DNA of 63,715 nt from a virus. Positions 7,793 through 15,726 of the stretch are shown here, piece after piece. Within the stretch, counting starts at the first letter, position 1, and each line of letters begins with the position of its first letter. A program made the translations under genes and the position numbers. The notes under the pieces are model-generated. The model made no database searches and was not told where the DNA came from. It worked only from the letters and a program-made list of their open reading frames with translations. The stretch lies in the IMG/VR virus record IMGVR_UViG_3300036859_000316, positions 1 to 63,715 of that record; one strand, written 5' to 3'.

Positions 7793-8469
7793 GGTGCTCC
7801 CTTCGTTTCGCAGTCGGCGCAGACGACCTCGCGCGTGCGCCGGTAGTAGGTCATTGGGTCGCCCTTCTCGACCGGCTCGCGGCACTCCGCGCACTCGCCG
7901 GCGTACCGCGCGTACATGGTCCGGCCAGGCCCGCGCGGATCGGGGTCGGCCGCCTCGCGCTCAAGCTGCGCGAGCCGCTTCCTCGTGCGGCTGATATTGC
8001 CGGTGAGGTTGGTCGTCGCGTAGCCCGGGTAAGGCAGGGCCTGGGCTCGCTCGTAGGCGGGCAGGGCCTTGAGCTCGGCCCGGTGCGCCTTCCGGTACTC
8101 GGCGTTGGCCGCCTTGATCTTCTCGCGCTTAGCTTCGAGCTCGGCCAACTTCTCGCGCAGCCGCTCGACCGCGTCCGGGTCGTCGGAGTAGATCGCGTGC
8201 TCGGCCGCGGCCTCGATGTTGTCGGCGCGCTCGCTCATGCGCTCGGCCGTCCTCAGCGACTCGACCCGCCGGCCCATCGCATCCCAGGCCCGGTCGACGT
8301 CGCGCCGGTGGCGGCGCTCGGAGTGGTGGCCGACCAAGATCGGCTGGCCGAACGGGATCTGATCGGCGCGGCGCTCGGCCGCGGACTTCTGCGAGTCGCG
8401 CGCCTCGCGCTTGCCGGCCCACTCGCGCAGCCGCTCGGCCTTGGCTAGTCGGCGCTCGCGGTAGGTCAC
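7789..8469 (-). CDS. DUF3560-like protein with C-terminal zinc ribbon
   Basis: 226 residues from GTG at 8469. RRADQIPFGQPILVGHHSERRHRRDVDRA (about 34-62) is the conserved string of DUF3560 proteins, which occur on plasmids and phages beside DNA-processing genes. A long charged coiled coil follows (EHAIYSDDPDAVERLREKLAELEAKREKIK). The C-terminus has paired cysteines, CAECREP and CADCETK, spaced like a zinc ribbon. Probably a nucleic-acid or protein-binding accessory factor; exact role unknown. Joined to both neighbours by 4-bp overlaps. Confidence 0.7.
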   Translation of the reverse strand: MTYRERRLAKAERLREWAGKREARDSQKSAAERRADQIPFGQPILVGHHSERRHRRDVDRAWDAMGRRVESLRTAERMSERADNIEAAAEHAIYSDDPDAVERLREKLAELEAKREKIKAANAEYRKAHRAELKALPAYERAQALPYPGYATTNLTGNISRTRKRLAQLEREAADPDPRGPGRTMYARYAGECAECREPVEKGDPMTYYRRTREVVCADCETKGAP

Positions 8470-8747
8470 TTGGCCTCCCGACGTCGGCGCCGCTCAGCCT
8501 TGACGAGCCGGCCCCACGAAGGCGGGATCAGGTCGAGCTGCACGGCGGCGAGCTCGGCATCGCTCATCCGGCGATAGGAGGCGACGGCCTGGTCGAGCGG
8601 GGTCGCCGACTCGCCGCCCAGGAGCCGGTCAGCCTGGGCCTGCGTGATCTCGCCCATATCGAGCAGCGAGCCGACCGCCTCGTCGAAGCTCTCGCCGAGC
8701 TCGTTGGCGAGGGCCTCGACCTTGGCCCTTGCGCTCAGCCCGGTCAC
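8466..8747 (-). CDS. Hypothetical helical protein
   Basis: GTG at 8747, GTGA overlap with upstream stop; 93 residues. Almost all alpha-helical: ARAKVEALANELGESFDEAVGSLLDMGEITQAQADRLL reads as stacked short helices. Basic C-terminus (KAERRRRREAK). No recognised family. Confidence 0.65.
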   Translation of the reverse strand: MTGLSARAKVEALANELGESFDEAVGSLLDMGEITQAQADRLLGGESATPLDQAVASYRRMSDAELAAVQLDLIPPSWGRLVKAERRRRREAK

Positions 8748-8968
8748 TTGGCCGCCCCCAACTTCTCGGCCAGTGCGAGCCGGTAGAAGTTGGGCGCCAC
8801 CAGCGGCAGGCCGGCGTTCGACCTGATCCGATCGCTCGCGGTCTGGGCCCGCTCGCATGCCGCCGAGAGCGACACGAGCTCGGCCTCGGTCGGCTTGCGA
8901 CGGCCGGCCTTGCCGCTCTTCGTGCGCTTGCCCTTGAGCACGAAGTCAATGCCCTCTAGCTTCCTCAC
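8744..8968 (-). CDS. Small basic hypothetical protein
   Basis: GTG at 8968, GTGA overlap; 74 residues. The N-terminal third is lysine/arginine rich (KGKRTKSGKAGRRKP), then a helix with ACERAQTASDRIRS. Possibly nucleic-acid binding by charge; no family recognised. Confidence 0.6.
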   Translation of the reverse strand: MRKLEGIDFVLKGKRTKSGKAGRRKPTEAELVSLSAACERAQTASDRIRSNAGLPLVAPNFYRLALAEKLGAAK

Positions 8969-9165
8969 TTGGTCCCCCTTCGTTTCCGGGCGGGAGTGCC
9001 CGAGGGCGCGCGGCGGCCGCGCGCCCTCCGACTCTCCGCGGAGCAGGACTCGGCCAGCCGACAGAAGACCGCCGAGCTCGCCGTGCTCCCGATCGGAGTC
9101 CGGGCGAGGCTCATCATGGCCGCGCGCCGCCGCTCCGTCTCACTCGTCTGTGTCCTTGTCTCCAT
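8965..9165 (-). CDS. First gene behind the 9174 promoter; Ser/Arg-rich hypothetical protein
   Basis: ATG at 9165 begins 8 bases after a TATACT box, so translation may be leaderless; 66 residues. The C-terminal half is very rich in Arg, Ser and Ala (ESRRARGRRAPSGTPARKRRGTK). No cysteine pair or membrane segment. It overlaps the next gene as GTGA. Function unknown; because of composition some doubt remains that the whole frame is used. Confidence 0.55.
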   Translation of the reverse strand: METRTQTSETERRRAAMMSLARTPIGSTASSAVFCRLAESCSAESRRARGRRAPSGTPARKRRGTK

Positions 9166-9202
9166 ACAGGACAAGTATACCACTTCCCTGTATGGAATAC
9201 AG
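9163..9202 (-). promoter_or_regulatory. Candidate promoter with palindromic operator at -35
   Basis: TATACT is read on the minus strand at 9179-9174, 8 bases before the ATG at 9165. The palindrome CTGTAT-TCC-ATACAG (9188-9202) lies 8 bases upstream of it over the -35 position, and CCTGTATGGAGA follows the -10. Layout and sequence repeat the element at 6978-7018. Confidence 0.65.
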
Positions 9203-9208
9203 TCCCCG

Positions 9209-9379
9209 CTAGGCCCGGTACTTCTCCCGCTGGGCCTTCTTCTCGGCCAGTGCCTTCTTCACCTTCGCCCGTTCCGCCGCGCTCAGCGAGTCGCTATTGC
9301 CCGGCTCGGGGATGCCGTCAGCTATGTCGCCGGGGAGCTCGATCCAGACGCGCTTGACGCGCTCTTCTACATAGCCCAT
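9209..9379 (-). CDS. Small basic coiled-coil protein
   Basis: ATG at 9379 gives 56 residues: a short N-terminal beta-like segment (VKRVWIELPGDIADGI) and a charged helix at the C-terminus (AERAKVKKALAEKKAQREKY). It starts 9 bp after the toxin-fusion gene. Because it follows a zeta-type toxin it could be its antidote, but zeta antitoxins (epsilon) are longer three-helix proteins, so this is only a possibility. Confidence 0.6.
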   Translation of the reverse strand: MGYVEERVKRVWIELPGDIADGIPEPGNSDSLSAAERAKVKKALAEKKAQREKYRA

Positions 9380-9388
9380 GCCGACACC

Positions 9389-11278
9389 TTACTCAGCCCC
9401 CTCCGGTTTCCGGGGCCCCCGCACTCGCCGCGGGCCCGGTGCCGGCCGGATCGCCGTCACGAACCTGCCGGGCTCGTTCAGCAGCTCGACGTTCTCGCGG
9501 TTCGCGCGGCCCAGGCGGATGATCTCAATCTGGTCCCGCTCGCGGTCTAGGCGGGCGATCTCACGCTCGCGGTCTAGGCGGGCTCGGCCGCGGGCGATCT
9601 CCGCGCCCGCCTGCTGGATGAAGGCCTCATACGAGCTCGGGTCTTCGACGGTGGGCTCCGTCTCCCCCCGAGGGCTGCGCGCCGCTAGGACCGGGGCGCC
9701 CTTGCTCGCGCCCGCGTGCCCGGTGTTCCAGACCTCCCATTCGAGGTCGGGGTCATCGCGCCATTCGGTGTGTCGGGCGGCGACCGCCTGATAGGCCTCG
9801 TCGATGAAGTCCGGGGGCACGAAGCGGCCCGTGCGCAGGGCCCGCTCTAGGGCGAGCTCTTGCCCGAGCTCGACCGGAAGAGTGGCGACGACCACCTTGA
9901 CCTCATAGCCGCGGTCCACGGCCTCGCGCAGCTTGCGGTGAAACTTGCCGCCCTCGCTGTCGCCGACCGTGTCGACGAAGATGTTGAGATCGCGGTCGAG
10001 CGCTTCGCGCAGGATCCGCTTCGAGAGCGCCGACGACTCTTCGTGGACAGCGGCGCCAGAGGCGCGGTCGGTCGCTCGGGCGAGCGCTTGGTACTCGTGC
10101 AGCTCGGCCTTGACGTCGTCGGGATTGACCCCGACCATCGTCTGCCCGTCATAGCCCTGGCCGAGTACCGACGACTTGCCCGAGGAGGGGCCGCCAGCGG
10201 TGAAGAGCGCCCGCTTGGTCCCGTGGGGGGTGAGCTCGGGGCAGTCCGCGCAGAGCTTCCCGTCCGAGTCGCGTTGGCGCAGGAACTTGTCCACGATCTC
10301 GTCGTGGAGCTCTAGGCGCTCGGGATCGTATTCGCGATCGCCGTTCGGCAGCGCGACCGACCACTTGTCTTCGGTGTCCTTGTGGCCGGTGAGCACCTTG
10401 TCGGCGAGCTCGCTACGTTCGCCGCCAACCTTGTCGCGTTTCAGGTCGGGCCGCAGACTGGCGATCGCGTCGAGGATCGCCCCGATCTTGATCCACCGGC
10501 CCGTCAGCGGATCCCGCGGGTGCTTGGCCTCTTCCCAGACCTTGCGCAAGGGCTCGCCCAGTCGGCCGGCCTCGATCGCTGCCGCCGCCGCGTCGGGGGT
10601 CGGGTAGCCGCCGTGCATCGGGCCGTTGACGATCCCCGCGACACCGCCACGGCCCGCCGTGATCCGCCCCGGGCTGCGGCCGCCGAGCTTCAGCTTGTTG
10701 GCCGAGTAGAGCCGCGCCTTCCACGAGTGCGTGCATTGGATATGGATCTGCCCGAGCGCGAGCACCGTCTCGATCGGCCACGGCCCCCCACCCTTGAGCG
10801 CCTTGCAGATCGGGCACTTGGCTCGCGGGCCGACGAGGTCGAAGGTGGGCTCAACCCCGTTCTCGCGGTAGAAGGCGACCTGCGCGTCGAGCCGCGCCGT
10901 CGCCACTTCGGAGCGTGCGATCAGATCGGCGCGGTTTCGCCCCCGATCGGCCAGGTAGCCGGCTAGGTGCGATGCCAGCCGATCGGGGGGAAGGTGCGGC
11001 CAGCGATCAGCCTCGTGCTTGACGAAGGCGTTGTAGGTAGCGACCACCGAGCGCGCGTTGCGGTCGGCCTCGGTTTGGAGCGCCTCGCGGATCTCGGCCG
11101 AGAGTCGAACCTGCCGGTGCTCGCCGTAGCGCGCCAACAGATCGGTGAGGGTGGCCCGGTACTCGGTGACCTTCGCCTGGTAGAAGACGCGCCGTAGCCT
11201 CTCGACCTCGCGATCGCCGAGCCGCATCGCCTTCAGCACGGCGGCGCGGGTGAGCTTGGCTTGGGTGCGCTTAGCCAC
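9389..11278 (-). CDS. MuF-like head morphogenesis protein fused to a zeta-type toxin kinase
   Basis: 629 residues. The N-terminal 200 resemble Mu gpF/SPP1 gp7 minor head proteins: helical start, RADLIARSEVATA (about 118-130), CPICKAL (155-161) and HIQCTHSWK (179-187), giving the Cys/His set common there. Residues about 355-520 look like a zeta toxin: P-loop GGPSSGKSS (362-370, Lys368), NPDDVK (385-390), HEESSALSKR (412-421), and ERALRTGRFVPPDFI (about 478-492), the zeta-like arginine helix. Zeta kinases phosphorylate UDP-N-acetylglucosamine and block wall synthesis. A basic and acidic coiled coil ends the protein. MuF proteins are head-internal and delivered with DNA, so the toxin probably enters the host at infection. 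It follows portal and small genes. Confidence 0.85.
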   Translation of the reverse strand: MAKRTQAKLTRAAVLKAMRLGDREVERLRRVFYQAKVTEYRATLTDLLARYGEHRQVRLSAEIREALQTEADRNARSVVATYNAFVKHEADRWPHLPPDRLASHLAGYLADRGRNRADLIARSEVATARLDAQVAFYRENGVEPTFDLVGPRAKCPICKALKGGGPWPIETVLALGQIHIQCTHSWKARLYSANKLKLGGRSPGRITAGRGGVAGIVNGPMHGGYPTPDAAAAAIEAGRLGEPLRKVWEEAKHPRDPLTGRWIKIGAILDAIASLRPDLKRDKVGGERSELADKVLTGHKDTEDKWSVALPNGDREYDPERLELHDEIVDKFLRQRDSDGKLCADCPELTPHGTKRALFTAGGPSSGKSSVLGQGYDGQTMVGVNPDDVKAELHEYQALARATDRASGAAVHEESSALSKRILREALDRDLNIFVDTVGDSEGGKFHRKLREAVDRGYEVKVVVATLPVELGQELALERALRTGRFVPPDFIDEAYQAVAARHTEWRDDPDLEWEVWNTGHAGASKGAPVLAARSPRGETEPTVEDPSSYEAFIQQAGAEIARGRARLDREREIARLDRERDQIEIIRLGRANRENVELLNEPGRFVTAIRPAPGPRRVRGPRKPEGAE

Positions 11279-11510
11279 CGGCGCCCTCGGCGACCAGCGC
11301 CAGCCCGTCCATCGTCAGGAACGGGCGCAGAGCGCCGAGCAGCATGACATGAATCAAGTCGTCGTCGCTGTAAAGCTCGGTGTTACCCGACCCGTTGACC
11401 GACCGCACCGATGGACTGATTAGCCCCCGTCGCCGCCAGTTGTGAATCGTCCGGTACTCGACGCCAGCAGCCCGCGCGATTTCAGGCAACGTCCAGACCC
11501 GCTCAGCCAC
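11271..11510 (-). CDS. MerR-like helix-turn-helix protein
   Basis: GTG at 11510, overlapping the preceding frame's TGA as GTGGCTGA; 79 residues. WTLPEIARAAGVEYRTIHNWRRRGLISPSV is a MerR-type helix-turn-helix with the wing, and ELYSDDDLIHVMLLGAL supplies the following helices. Probably a transcription regulator of the surrounding small genes or head operon. Overlaps the toxin-fusion gene by 8 bp. Confidence 0.75.
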   Translation of the reverse strand: MAERVWTLPEIARAAGVEYRTIHNWRRRGLISPSVRSVNGSGNTELYSDDDLIHVMLLGALRPFLTMDGLALVAEGAGG

Positions 11511-11788
11511 TGCGGCCGCCCTTCTGCACGTAACCGCCGGTCAGCCCGCAGTGCTCGCAGGCCTTTCCGTCGGGGTAGGCCCGACACATTTCAGGCCGGT
11601 CGGCGTAGATCGCGCAGCGCATCGTATCTTCGTCCCAGTGGCGACAGGTGAAGTGGTGGCCGCGATCCTTCCACGACCGTCGCGGGACGTCGACGCGCCT
11701 TCGCTCGCAGCTCGCGGATCGTGTACGACAGGTAGAAGGCCGCGCAGCAGTAGCCGGGGCAGTCGATCGCCTCGGCGGACCCGGCCAC
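11503..11788 (-). pseudogene. Zinc/iron-chelating YkgJ-like protein, frame broken near 11670
   Basis: GTG at 11788 (TAGTG overlap) opens with AIDCPGYCCAAFYLSY, the N-terminal Cys cluster of YkgJ/CxxCxxCC proteins. The second half, GHHFTCRHWDEDT, CAIYADRPEMCRAYP and ACEHCG, is the rest of the same family but in the next frame, reached by skipping one base at about 11670. The second frame ends at 11503 inside the start of the MerR-like gene (GTGGCTGA), the usual junction here, so the gene looks genuine. Either a sequencing indel, a real break, or an unrecognised frameshift. Family members bind Fe or Zn and often modify proteins; role here unknown. Confidence 0.7.
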
Positions 11789-11985
11789 TAGCCGGTGTGG
11801 GGCAGGTCTTCGGTCGGATCACTGAGCACCACGGCCTCGTGAAGTATGTCGGGGGCCCCGTTCGAGGACGCCGCCACCTGCTCGGTGTCGGGCAGGAGCC
11901 AGAAGCCGAAGTCGGCGATCCCGAGCCCGAAGTCGTTGATCGCCGAGCCGATGCCGATCACCAGGACCGCGAGGCGGCGTCTCAC
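11788..11985 (-). CDS. Small single-membrane-span protein
   Basis: GTG at 11985, GTGA overlap with the upstream stop; 65 residues. RRRLAVLVIGIGSAINDFGLGIADFGFWLL (about 2-31) is basic then hydrophobic, a likely membrane segment or signal anchor, and the rest is acidic and soluble. Function unknown. Confidence 0.6.
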   Translation of the reverse strand: MRRRLAVLVIGIGSAINDFGLGIADFGFWLLPDTEQVAASSNGAPDILHEAVVLSDPTEDLPHTG

Positions 11986-12254
11986 GACGGTCTCCACACC
12001 GGGAAGTCCACCGTCTCAAGGTTCGGCGGGACGGGTGCCGGCGTCCCGAAGCCCGCCATCCTCTCGAAGATGCGGGAGTCCCGCCTGATGCGGATCGGAA
12101 GCGCGTTGCCCTCGACGTCAAGGGCCTCGATATACGGCGTGACCTTGCCCTCTCGGTCGCGCTTCCCTTGCGTGTTGCGGATCACCGCATAGGCGCCGAG
12201 CTCGCGGCCTGTCGCCAGCCACCACGTCGCGAGTCGGTCGAGTAGCCGCCTCAT
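11982..12254 (-). CDS. Hypothetical protein
   Basis: ATG at 12254, ATGA overlap; 90 residues. N-terminal amphipathic segment MRRLLDRLATWWLATGRELG, then a mixed beta region (YIEALDVEGNALPIRIRRDSRIF). No family recognised; lies between the portal and the toxin fusion, so a minor head component is possible. Confidence 0.6.
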   Translation of the reverse strand: MRRLLDRLATWWLATGRELGAYAVIRNTQGKRDREGKVTPYIEALDVEGNALPIRIRRDSRIFERMAGFGTPAPVPPNLETVDFPVWRPS

Positions 12255-12496
12255 GCGCCCCACAGATCGTAGTAGCCGTGGCCCCACGGACGGTCGGGGT
12301 GGACGTACCCGCGAGCGCGCGGCGCGAGGCCGAGAATCTCCCGCGCGACGTCGCGCACCGCGTCGCGGGGGCGCACCTGCGCCATGAAGCGCCGGTGCCG
12401 ATAGAGCCGGATCGGGTGCAGGCGCCAGTCGCGTCGCGCCACACCCTCGGGCACGTCGCAGGCCCAGCGGCGGTATGCGACGAACGGGCCGATCAC
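12251..12496 (-). CDS. Small basic aromatic hypothetical protein
   Basis: 81 residues from 12496, overlapping the portal stop by 4 bp. Rich in Arg, Trp, Tyr and His (YRRWACDV, RLYRHRRFM, PWGHGYYDLWGA). No cysteine pair. Unknown role in the head module. Confidence 0.6.
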   Translation of the reverse strand: MIGPFVAYRRWACDVPEGVARRDWRLHPIRLYRHRRFMAQVRPRDAVRDVAREILGLAPRARGYVHPDRPWGHGYYDLWGA

Positions 12497-14088
12497 GGCC
12501 CCGCCCCATTCCCGGCGTGGATCACGACCTCACCGCCGACCTTCTCGACCACCACCGGCGAGACGTCGGCGTCGGGGTCGATCTCGTGGACGCGGCGGAT
12601 CGCGTCCTCGACCGCGTCCTCGAAGGTCTCGGTGATCGAGCGCGTGGTGCCGGCGGCCTTCTCGAAGAACTCGGCCTCGGGGCCCGGCGGCGCCAGGGCC
12701 GCCTGCTTCGACGTCACGAGCTCGCTATTCCAGCCGAACTCGACCTCGCCCTCTTGCGGCTCGGCACCCTCGGCGGCCTCGGGCATCGGCGGGTAGCCGT
12801 GGGCGGTGCGGTATTCGGCGTTTGTGATCTTGCCCCGGTCGGCGAGGTCGTTGGCCGACTGGCGCTTGGCCTCATCGCCCTTGATCGCGATCTCGTTGAA
12901 GTCGAGGGCCAGGTGCGGGAAGAGCTCGGCGAGCAGCGAGTGGTCGAGCGCGTCCTGCACTTCCTCTTGCTCGGGGTCGAAGACCTGTTCCTTCGTGATC
13001 GCCCGCTCGACCTCGGCGGTGTATTTGCCGGCGTCCTCTATGTCGGCGACGAAGACCGGCGAGAGCCGGAAGGCGCCGAGCGTGGCGCGGCGGTTGTCGC
13101 CGCGGTAGGCGATGAAGCCCATATCGCGCTCCGAGGTCACGGCGAGGTTGTTGACCTGCGCCTTGAAGCCGGCCGGGACGCCGATGATCGCCACCCGCGA
13201 TTGAGCGGTGCCCCCGCGCATCGCGTCGGCGACCTGCTTCACGAACGCCGGCGGGACCTCGATCCTGACCTCCGATCCGTCCCCCTTCTCTTCGCCCTGG
13301 ACGAAGATCACGGTCGGCGGCACCCCCGAGGAGCCGAAGAATGAGGCGTTGGTATCGCCGGCGAGCTTGTCGCCGAGGTAGTCGATCGCCAACTGCGCGT
13401 CGGGCGGCAGCCCGTAGTCGCGGCTCTCCGACGTGTAGAGCTGGAAGGGGATCAGCTCGTTTCGATCCCAGCGCATCCCCGAGCCGGCGAGCTTGTTGGT
13501 CGGCTGGCCGTCGGGGCCGTACTTCACCTTGGCGCCGAAGTCGTAGAAGCGCACCGCGTTCGTCAGCGTGCCGGCTTGGCGCAGCATGATCCAGCCGTCG
13601 CGTTCCTTGGTTCGCCGGATGCGCTTGCCCGGCGCGTGGTAGAGCCCCGAGATTTTCCCCGTGATCTTGTTGCGGGCGACTTCGAGGTAGCCGTTGCCGC
13701 ACTCGTACTTGTCCCAGATCACGGCCGTCAGGAGCCGGCCGAATGACGGGCGCTTCAGCATCGCGTCGCGGCGCGCCAAGCGGTTGAGCTCATCGCGCGC
13801 CTCGCGCCTTTCCTCGTCGACCTCGCCCTTGATTTCGTCCTCATGGCCCTCACGGACGGCGAGCTCGAAGCCGAGCCCGACGGTGTTGTGCGCGATCGCC
13901 GCGATGCACGAGCGGCGGATCCGGCCGACCTGGGTCAGCGCCGCGAGATTGTCGAGGTCCGCCGGCGGCGGGAGCGAGCCCTCCGGTGTCCACGGGTCGT
14001 CGTCGAGCGGCTGCGTTGAGCCGCCGTCACCCGGCGCCGGGGGCATCGGAGCGACCGTCAGGACGGCCTTGCGGATCTCGTCGCTCAC
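12493..14088 (-). CDS. Portal protein
   Basis: GTG at 14088 gives 531 residues. Features of HK97/PBSX-type portals: an N-terminal acidic disordered part, helical RRSCIAAIAHNTVGLG, the segment AVIWDKYECGNGYLEVARN, the clip/wing region LYHAPGKRIRRTK, YGLPPDAQLAIDYLGD, and the C-terminal stretch IGVPAGFKAQVNNLAV, FRLSPVFVADIEDAGKYTAEVERAITKEQVFDPEQEEVQDAL. The dodecameric portal closes one vertex and serves as the DNA channel and terminase docking site. It follows terminase, which agrees. A very acidic C-terminus may contact the toxin-fusion or scaffold. Confidence 0.88.
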   Translation of the reverse strand: MSDEIRKAVLTVAPMPPAPGDGGSTQPLDDDPWTPEGSLPPPADLDNLAALTQVGRIRRSCIAAIAHNTVGLGFELAVREGHEDEIKGEVDEERREARDELNRLARRDAMLKRPSFGRLLTAVIWDKYECGNGYLEVARNKITGKISGLYHAPGKRIRRTKERDGWIMLRQAGTLTNAVRFYDFGAKVKYGPDGQPTNKLAGSGMRWDRNELIPFQLYTSESRDYGLPPDAQLAIDYLGDKLAGDTNASFFGSSGVPPTVIFVQGEEKGDGSEVRIEVPPAFVKQVADAMRGGTAQSRVAIIGVPAGFKAQVNNLAVTSERDMGFIAYRGDNRRATLGAFRLSPVFVADIEDAGKYTAEVERAITKEQVFDPEQEEVQDALDHSLLAELFPHLALDFNEIAIKGDEAKRQSANDLADRGKITNAEYRTAHGYPPMPEAAEGAEPQEGEVEFGWNSELVTSKQAALAPPGPEAEFFEKAAGTTRSITETFEDAVEDAIRRVHEIDPDADVSPVVVEKVGGEVVIHAGNGAGP

Positions 14089-14131
14089 GGGGTCAGCGTA
14101 CCGCTAGGCCGCGACGGGGCGCAGCCGACGC

Positions 14132-14476
14132 TCAGACCGGATGCAGTCCCGCCGCCTCGCGCGCCGCCGAGTGCGCCAAGTTTCCGTCGCTCGACGCCCA
14201 TGAGAGCCTGATTCGGTTCCCGTACCTTCGCTTCACGCCATGCCCGCGCAGCGCTTGGCGGCAGTCCGTCCTCACCTGCACCAGTCCCTGCCCGTCTTCG
14301 ACCAGGGACTCGGCGACCCGAATCGCTTGGCGCAGCGCTTCCTTCTCAAGCGCTGTCACATTCCTCAGCGGTCCCGCGATCCGCAGTCGGAACTCAACGG
14401 TGCCGTCCTCGCGCACGACGGCGACCCCGCCATCCCCGGTCCACGGGTTGAGTGCAGCGTCGGCCCACAGGATCAC
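14132..14476 (-). CDS. RNase H-like fold protein next to terminase
   Basis: ATG at 14476, 4-bp overlap with terminase; 114 residues. ILWADAALNPWTGDGGVAVV (strand with Asp, short-hairpin pattern), NVTALEKEALRQAI (Glu on helix A) and VRTDCRQALRG (Asp on strand 4) follow the RNase HI D-E-D order; the last acidic residue is replaced (NLAHSAAREA has His where N..AD.LA is usual). So the fold is likely, catalysis doubtful. RNase H cleaves RNA in DNA-RNA hybrids. Between terminase and portal it may have a packaging or structural role. Confidence 0.6.
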   Translation of the reverse strand: MILWADAALNPWTGDGGVAVVREDGTVEFRLRIAGPLRNVTALEKEALRQAIRVAESLVEDGQGLVQVRTDCRQALRGHGVKRRYGNRIRLSWASSDGNLAHSAAREAAGLHPV

Positions 14477-15726
14477 GCCCCGGCGACCCCGAGCTTCACC
14501 GTCCGCGACTGGCCTTCGAGGATCAGCTCGGTCATCCCCCAGACCAGCGCGTCCAGGCGGTCAGGCGAGTGGCCGAGATCGGGGGCCCATCCGGTGAGCT
14601 GCGTTTCGAGCTCGGGGAAGGCGCCGACGTGGTGGACCCGGCCCTGCTCGTAAAGGGCGGCGATCGGCTCAGCCCGCGTCTGCTTGCCGCGCGAGGCCCA
14701 GACGGTCTTCACCGGCACCTTCGGCGCCACGGTGCGAAGCGTCGCCTCGACCATCTCGCCGCCGTTGTTTCGCTCGGCGATGATCCGGTCGGCCCCGAAC
14801 TCGCGATACCCGAGCACCGCCCGCTGCGCCCACTCATGGGGCGAAGCCCTGAGCGAGAGATCGCCGAGCACGTAGCCGTCACCATCGGAGCCGAGGCCGC
14901 AGACGACGATCCCGGCCTCAGCCGATGCCGCTTCGCTTGAGGCGGGCGGGTCGATCGCGACCACGATCCGGCGAAGCTCGGGCTGGTCGTCGCGCTCGAT
15001 CCGGTGCTCTTCGATCTGGGCCCACTTCCACAGCGCCCCCTCGACGTCGTCGAGCAGCTCGCCTTCGAGCTCCTGGCGACCGAGCCGGGTGCCGGCGAAG
15101 CGCTCCGACAGCGCGGCGACCATCGCCTCGGACAGATTCTCGACGTTGTCCTCCATCCTCATCCGGGTCACCGGCACGTCGTCGTCGTCGATCAGGAGCT
15201 TCGGGATTCCCGAGCGCCCCTTCGGCGTCCCGGTGGCGATGATCCGCCCGGGGTCGAGCCGCACGGCAAAGCCGACCGACTCTTCCCAGGCCCGCCGCCA
15301 CTCACGCCACAGGCCGACCTCGTCGCACCATGCCCCCCGGAGGTTCGATCCCTGAATCCGCAGAGCACCATCGTCGGCACCGTCGATATGGATCCGGGCC
15401 CCACCGTAGATGCGGAGCTCGCCGAGCGAGCGATTCCACGTCTCGACCGCTGGCCCGAGCACCGCGAGCAACCCTGAGCCACGGCCCTCAACGCAAATGT
15501 CGCGGGCGTCGCCGTAGGTCGGGGCAACGACAGCCCAATCCCCCGGCGGGGAGCTCAGCACCCAGTCGGCGAGCGTCTCGGCGCCGGTGCGTGTCTTCCC
15601 CGAGCCCCGGCCGCCGCGCACGTACCACGTCCGCCAGTCGCCGGGCGGGGGGAGCTGCTCGGGGCGGGCAAGCTGTCGCCAGCGCTCAGCGCGAAGATTC
15701 GTCGCGAGCCTGAGCTTCGCCGCCAC
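14473..15726 (-). CDS. terL: Terminase large subunit
   Basis: GTG at 15726 gives 417 residues and a 41-bp overlap with the small subunit. Walker A GGRGSGKT (about 38-45), then VVAPTYGDARDICVEG, Walker B region WCDEVGLW (about 145-152), and GTPKGRSGIPKLL, the coupling motif region. The nuclease half has VVAIDPPAS (about 251-259), GDLSLRASPHEW, AERNNGGEMVEATL and the C-terminal DRLDALVWGMTELIL, matching Terminase_6/RNase H-fold nuclease acidic residues. The ATPase pumps DNA through the portal; the nuclease makes the packaging cuts. Adjacent small subunit and portal confirm the module. Confidence 0.92.
   Translation of the reverse strand: MAAKLRLATNLRAERWRQLARPEQLPPPGDWRTWYVRGGRGSGKTRTGAETLADWVLSSPPGDWAVVAPTYGDARDICVEGRGSGLLAVLGPAVETWNRSLGELRIYGGARIHIDGADDGALRIQGSNLRGAWCDEVGLWREWRRAWEESVGFAVRLDPGRIIATGTPKGRSGIPKLLIDDDDVPVTRMRMEDNVENLSEAMVAALSERFAGTRLGRQELEGELLDDVEGALWKWAQIEEHRIERDDQPELRRIVVAIDPPASSEAASAEAGIVVCGLGSDGDGYVLGDLSLRASPHEWAQRAVLGYREFGADRIIAERNNGGEMVEATLRTVAPKVPVKTVWASRGKQTRAEPIAALYEQGRVHHVGAFPELETQLTGWAPDLGHSPDRLDALVWGMTELILEGQSRTVKLGVAGA

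Noticed and set aside
9209-9379. 56-residue gene as a proven zeta antitoxin
   Set aside because: No epsilon-like features beyond a helix and adjacency; listed only as a candidate.
12475-13344. Plus-strand frame opposite the portal gene
   Set aside because: Antisense shadow: low-complexity Arg, Gly and Asp content, while the portal frame has clear portal motifs.
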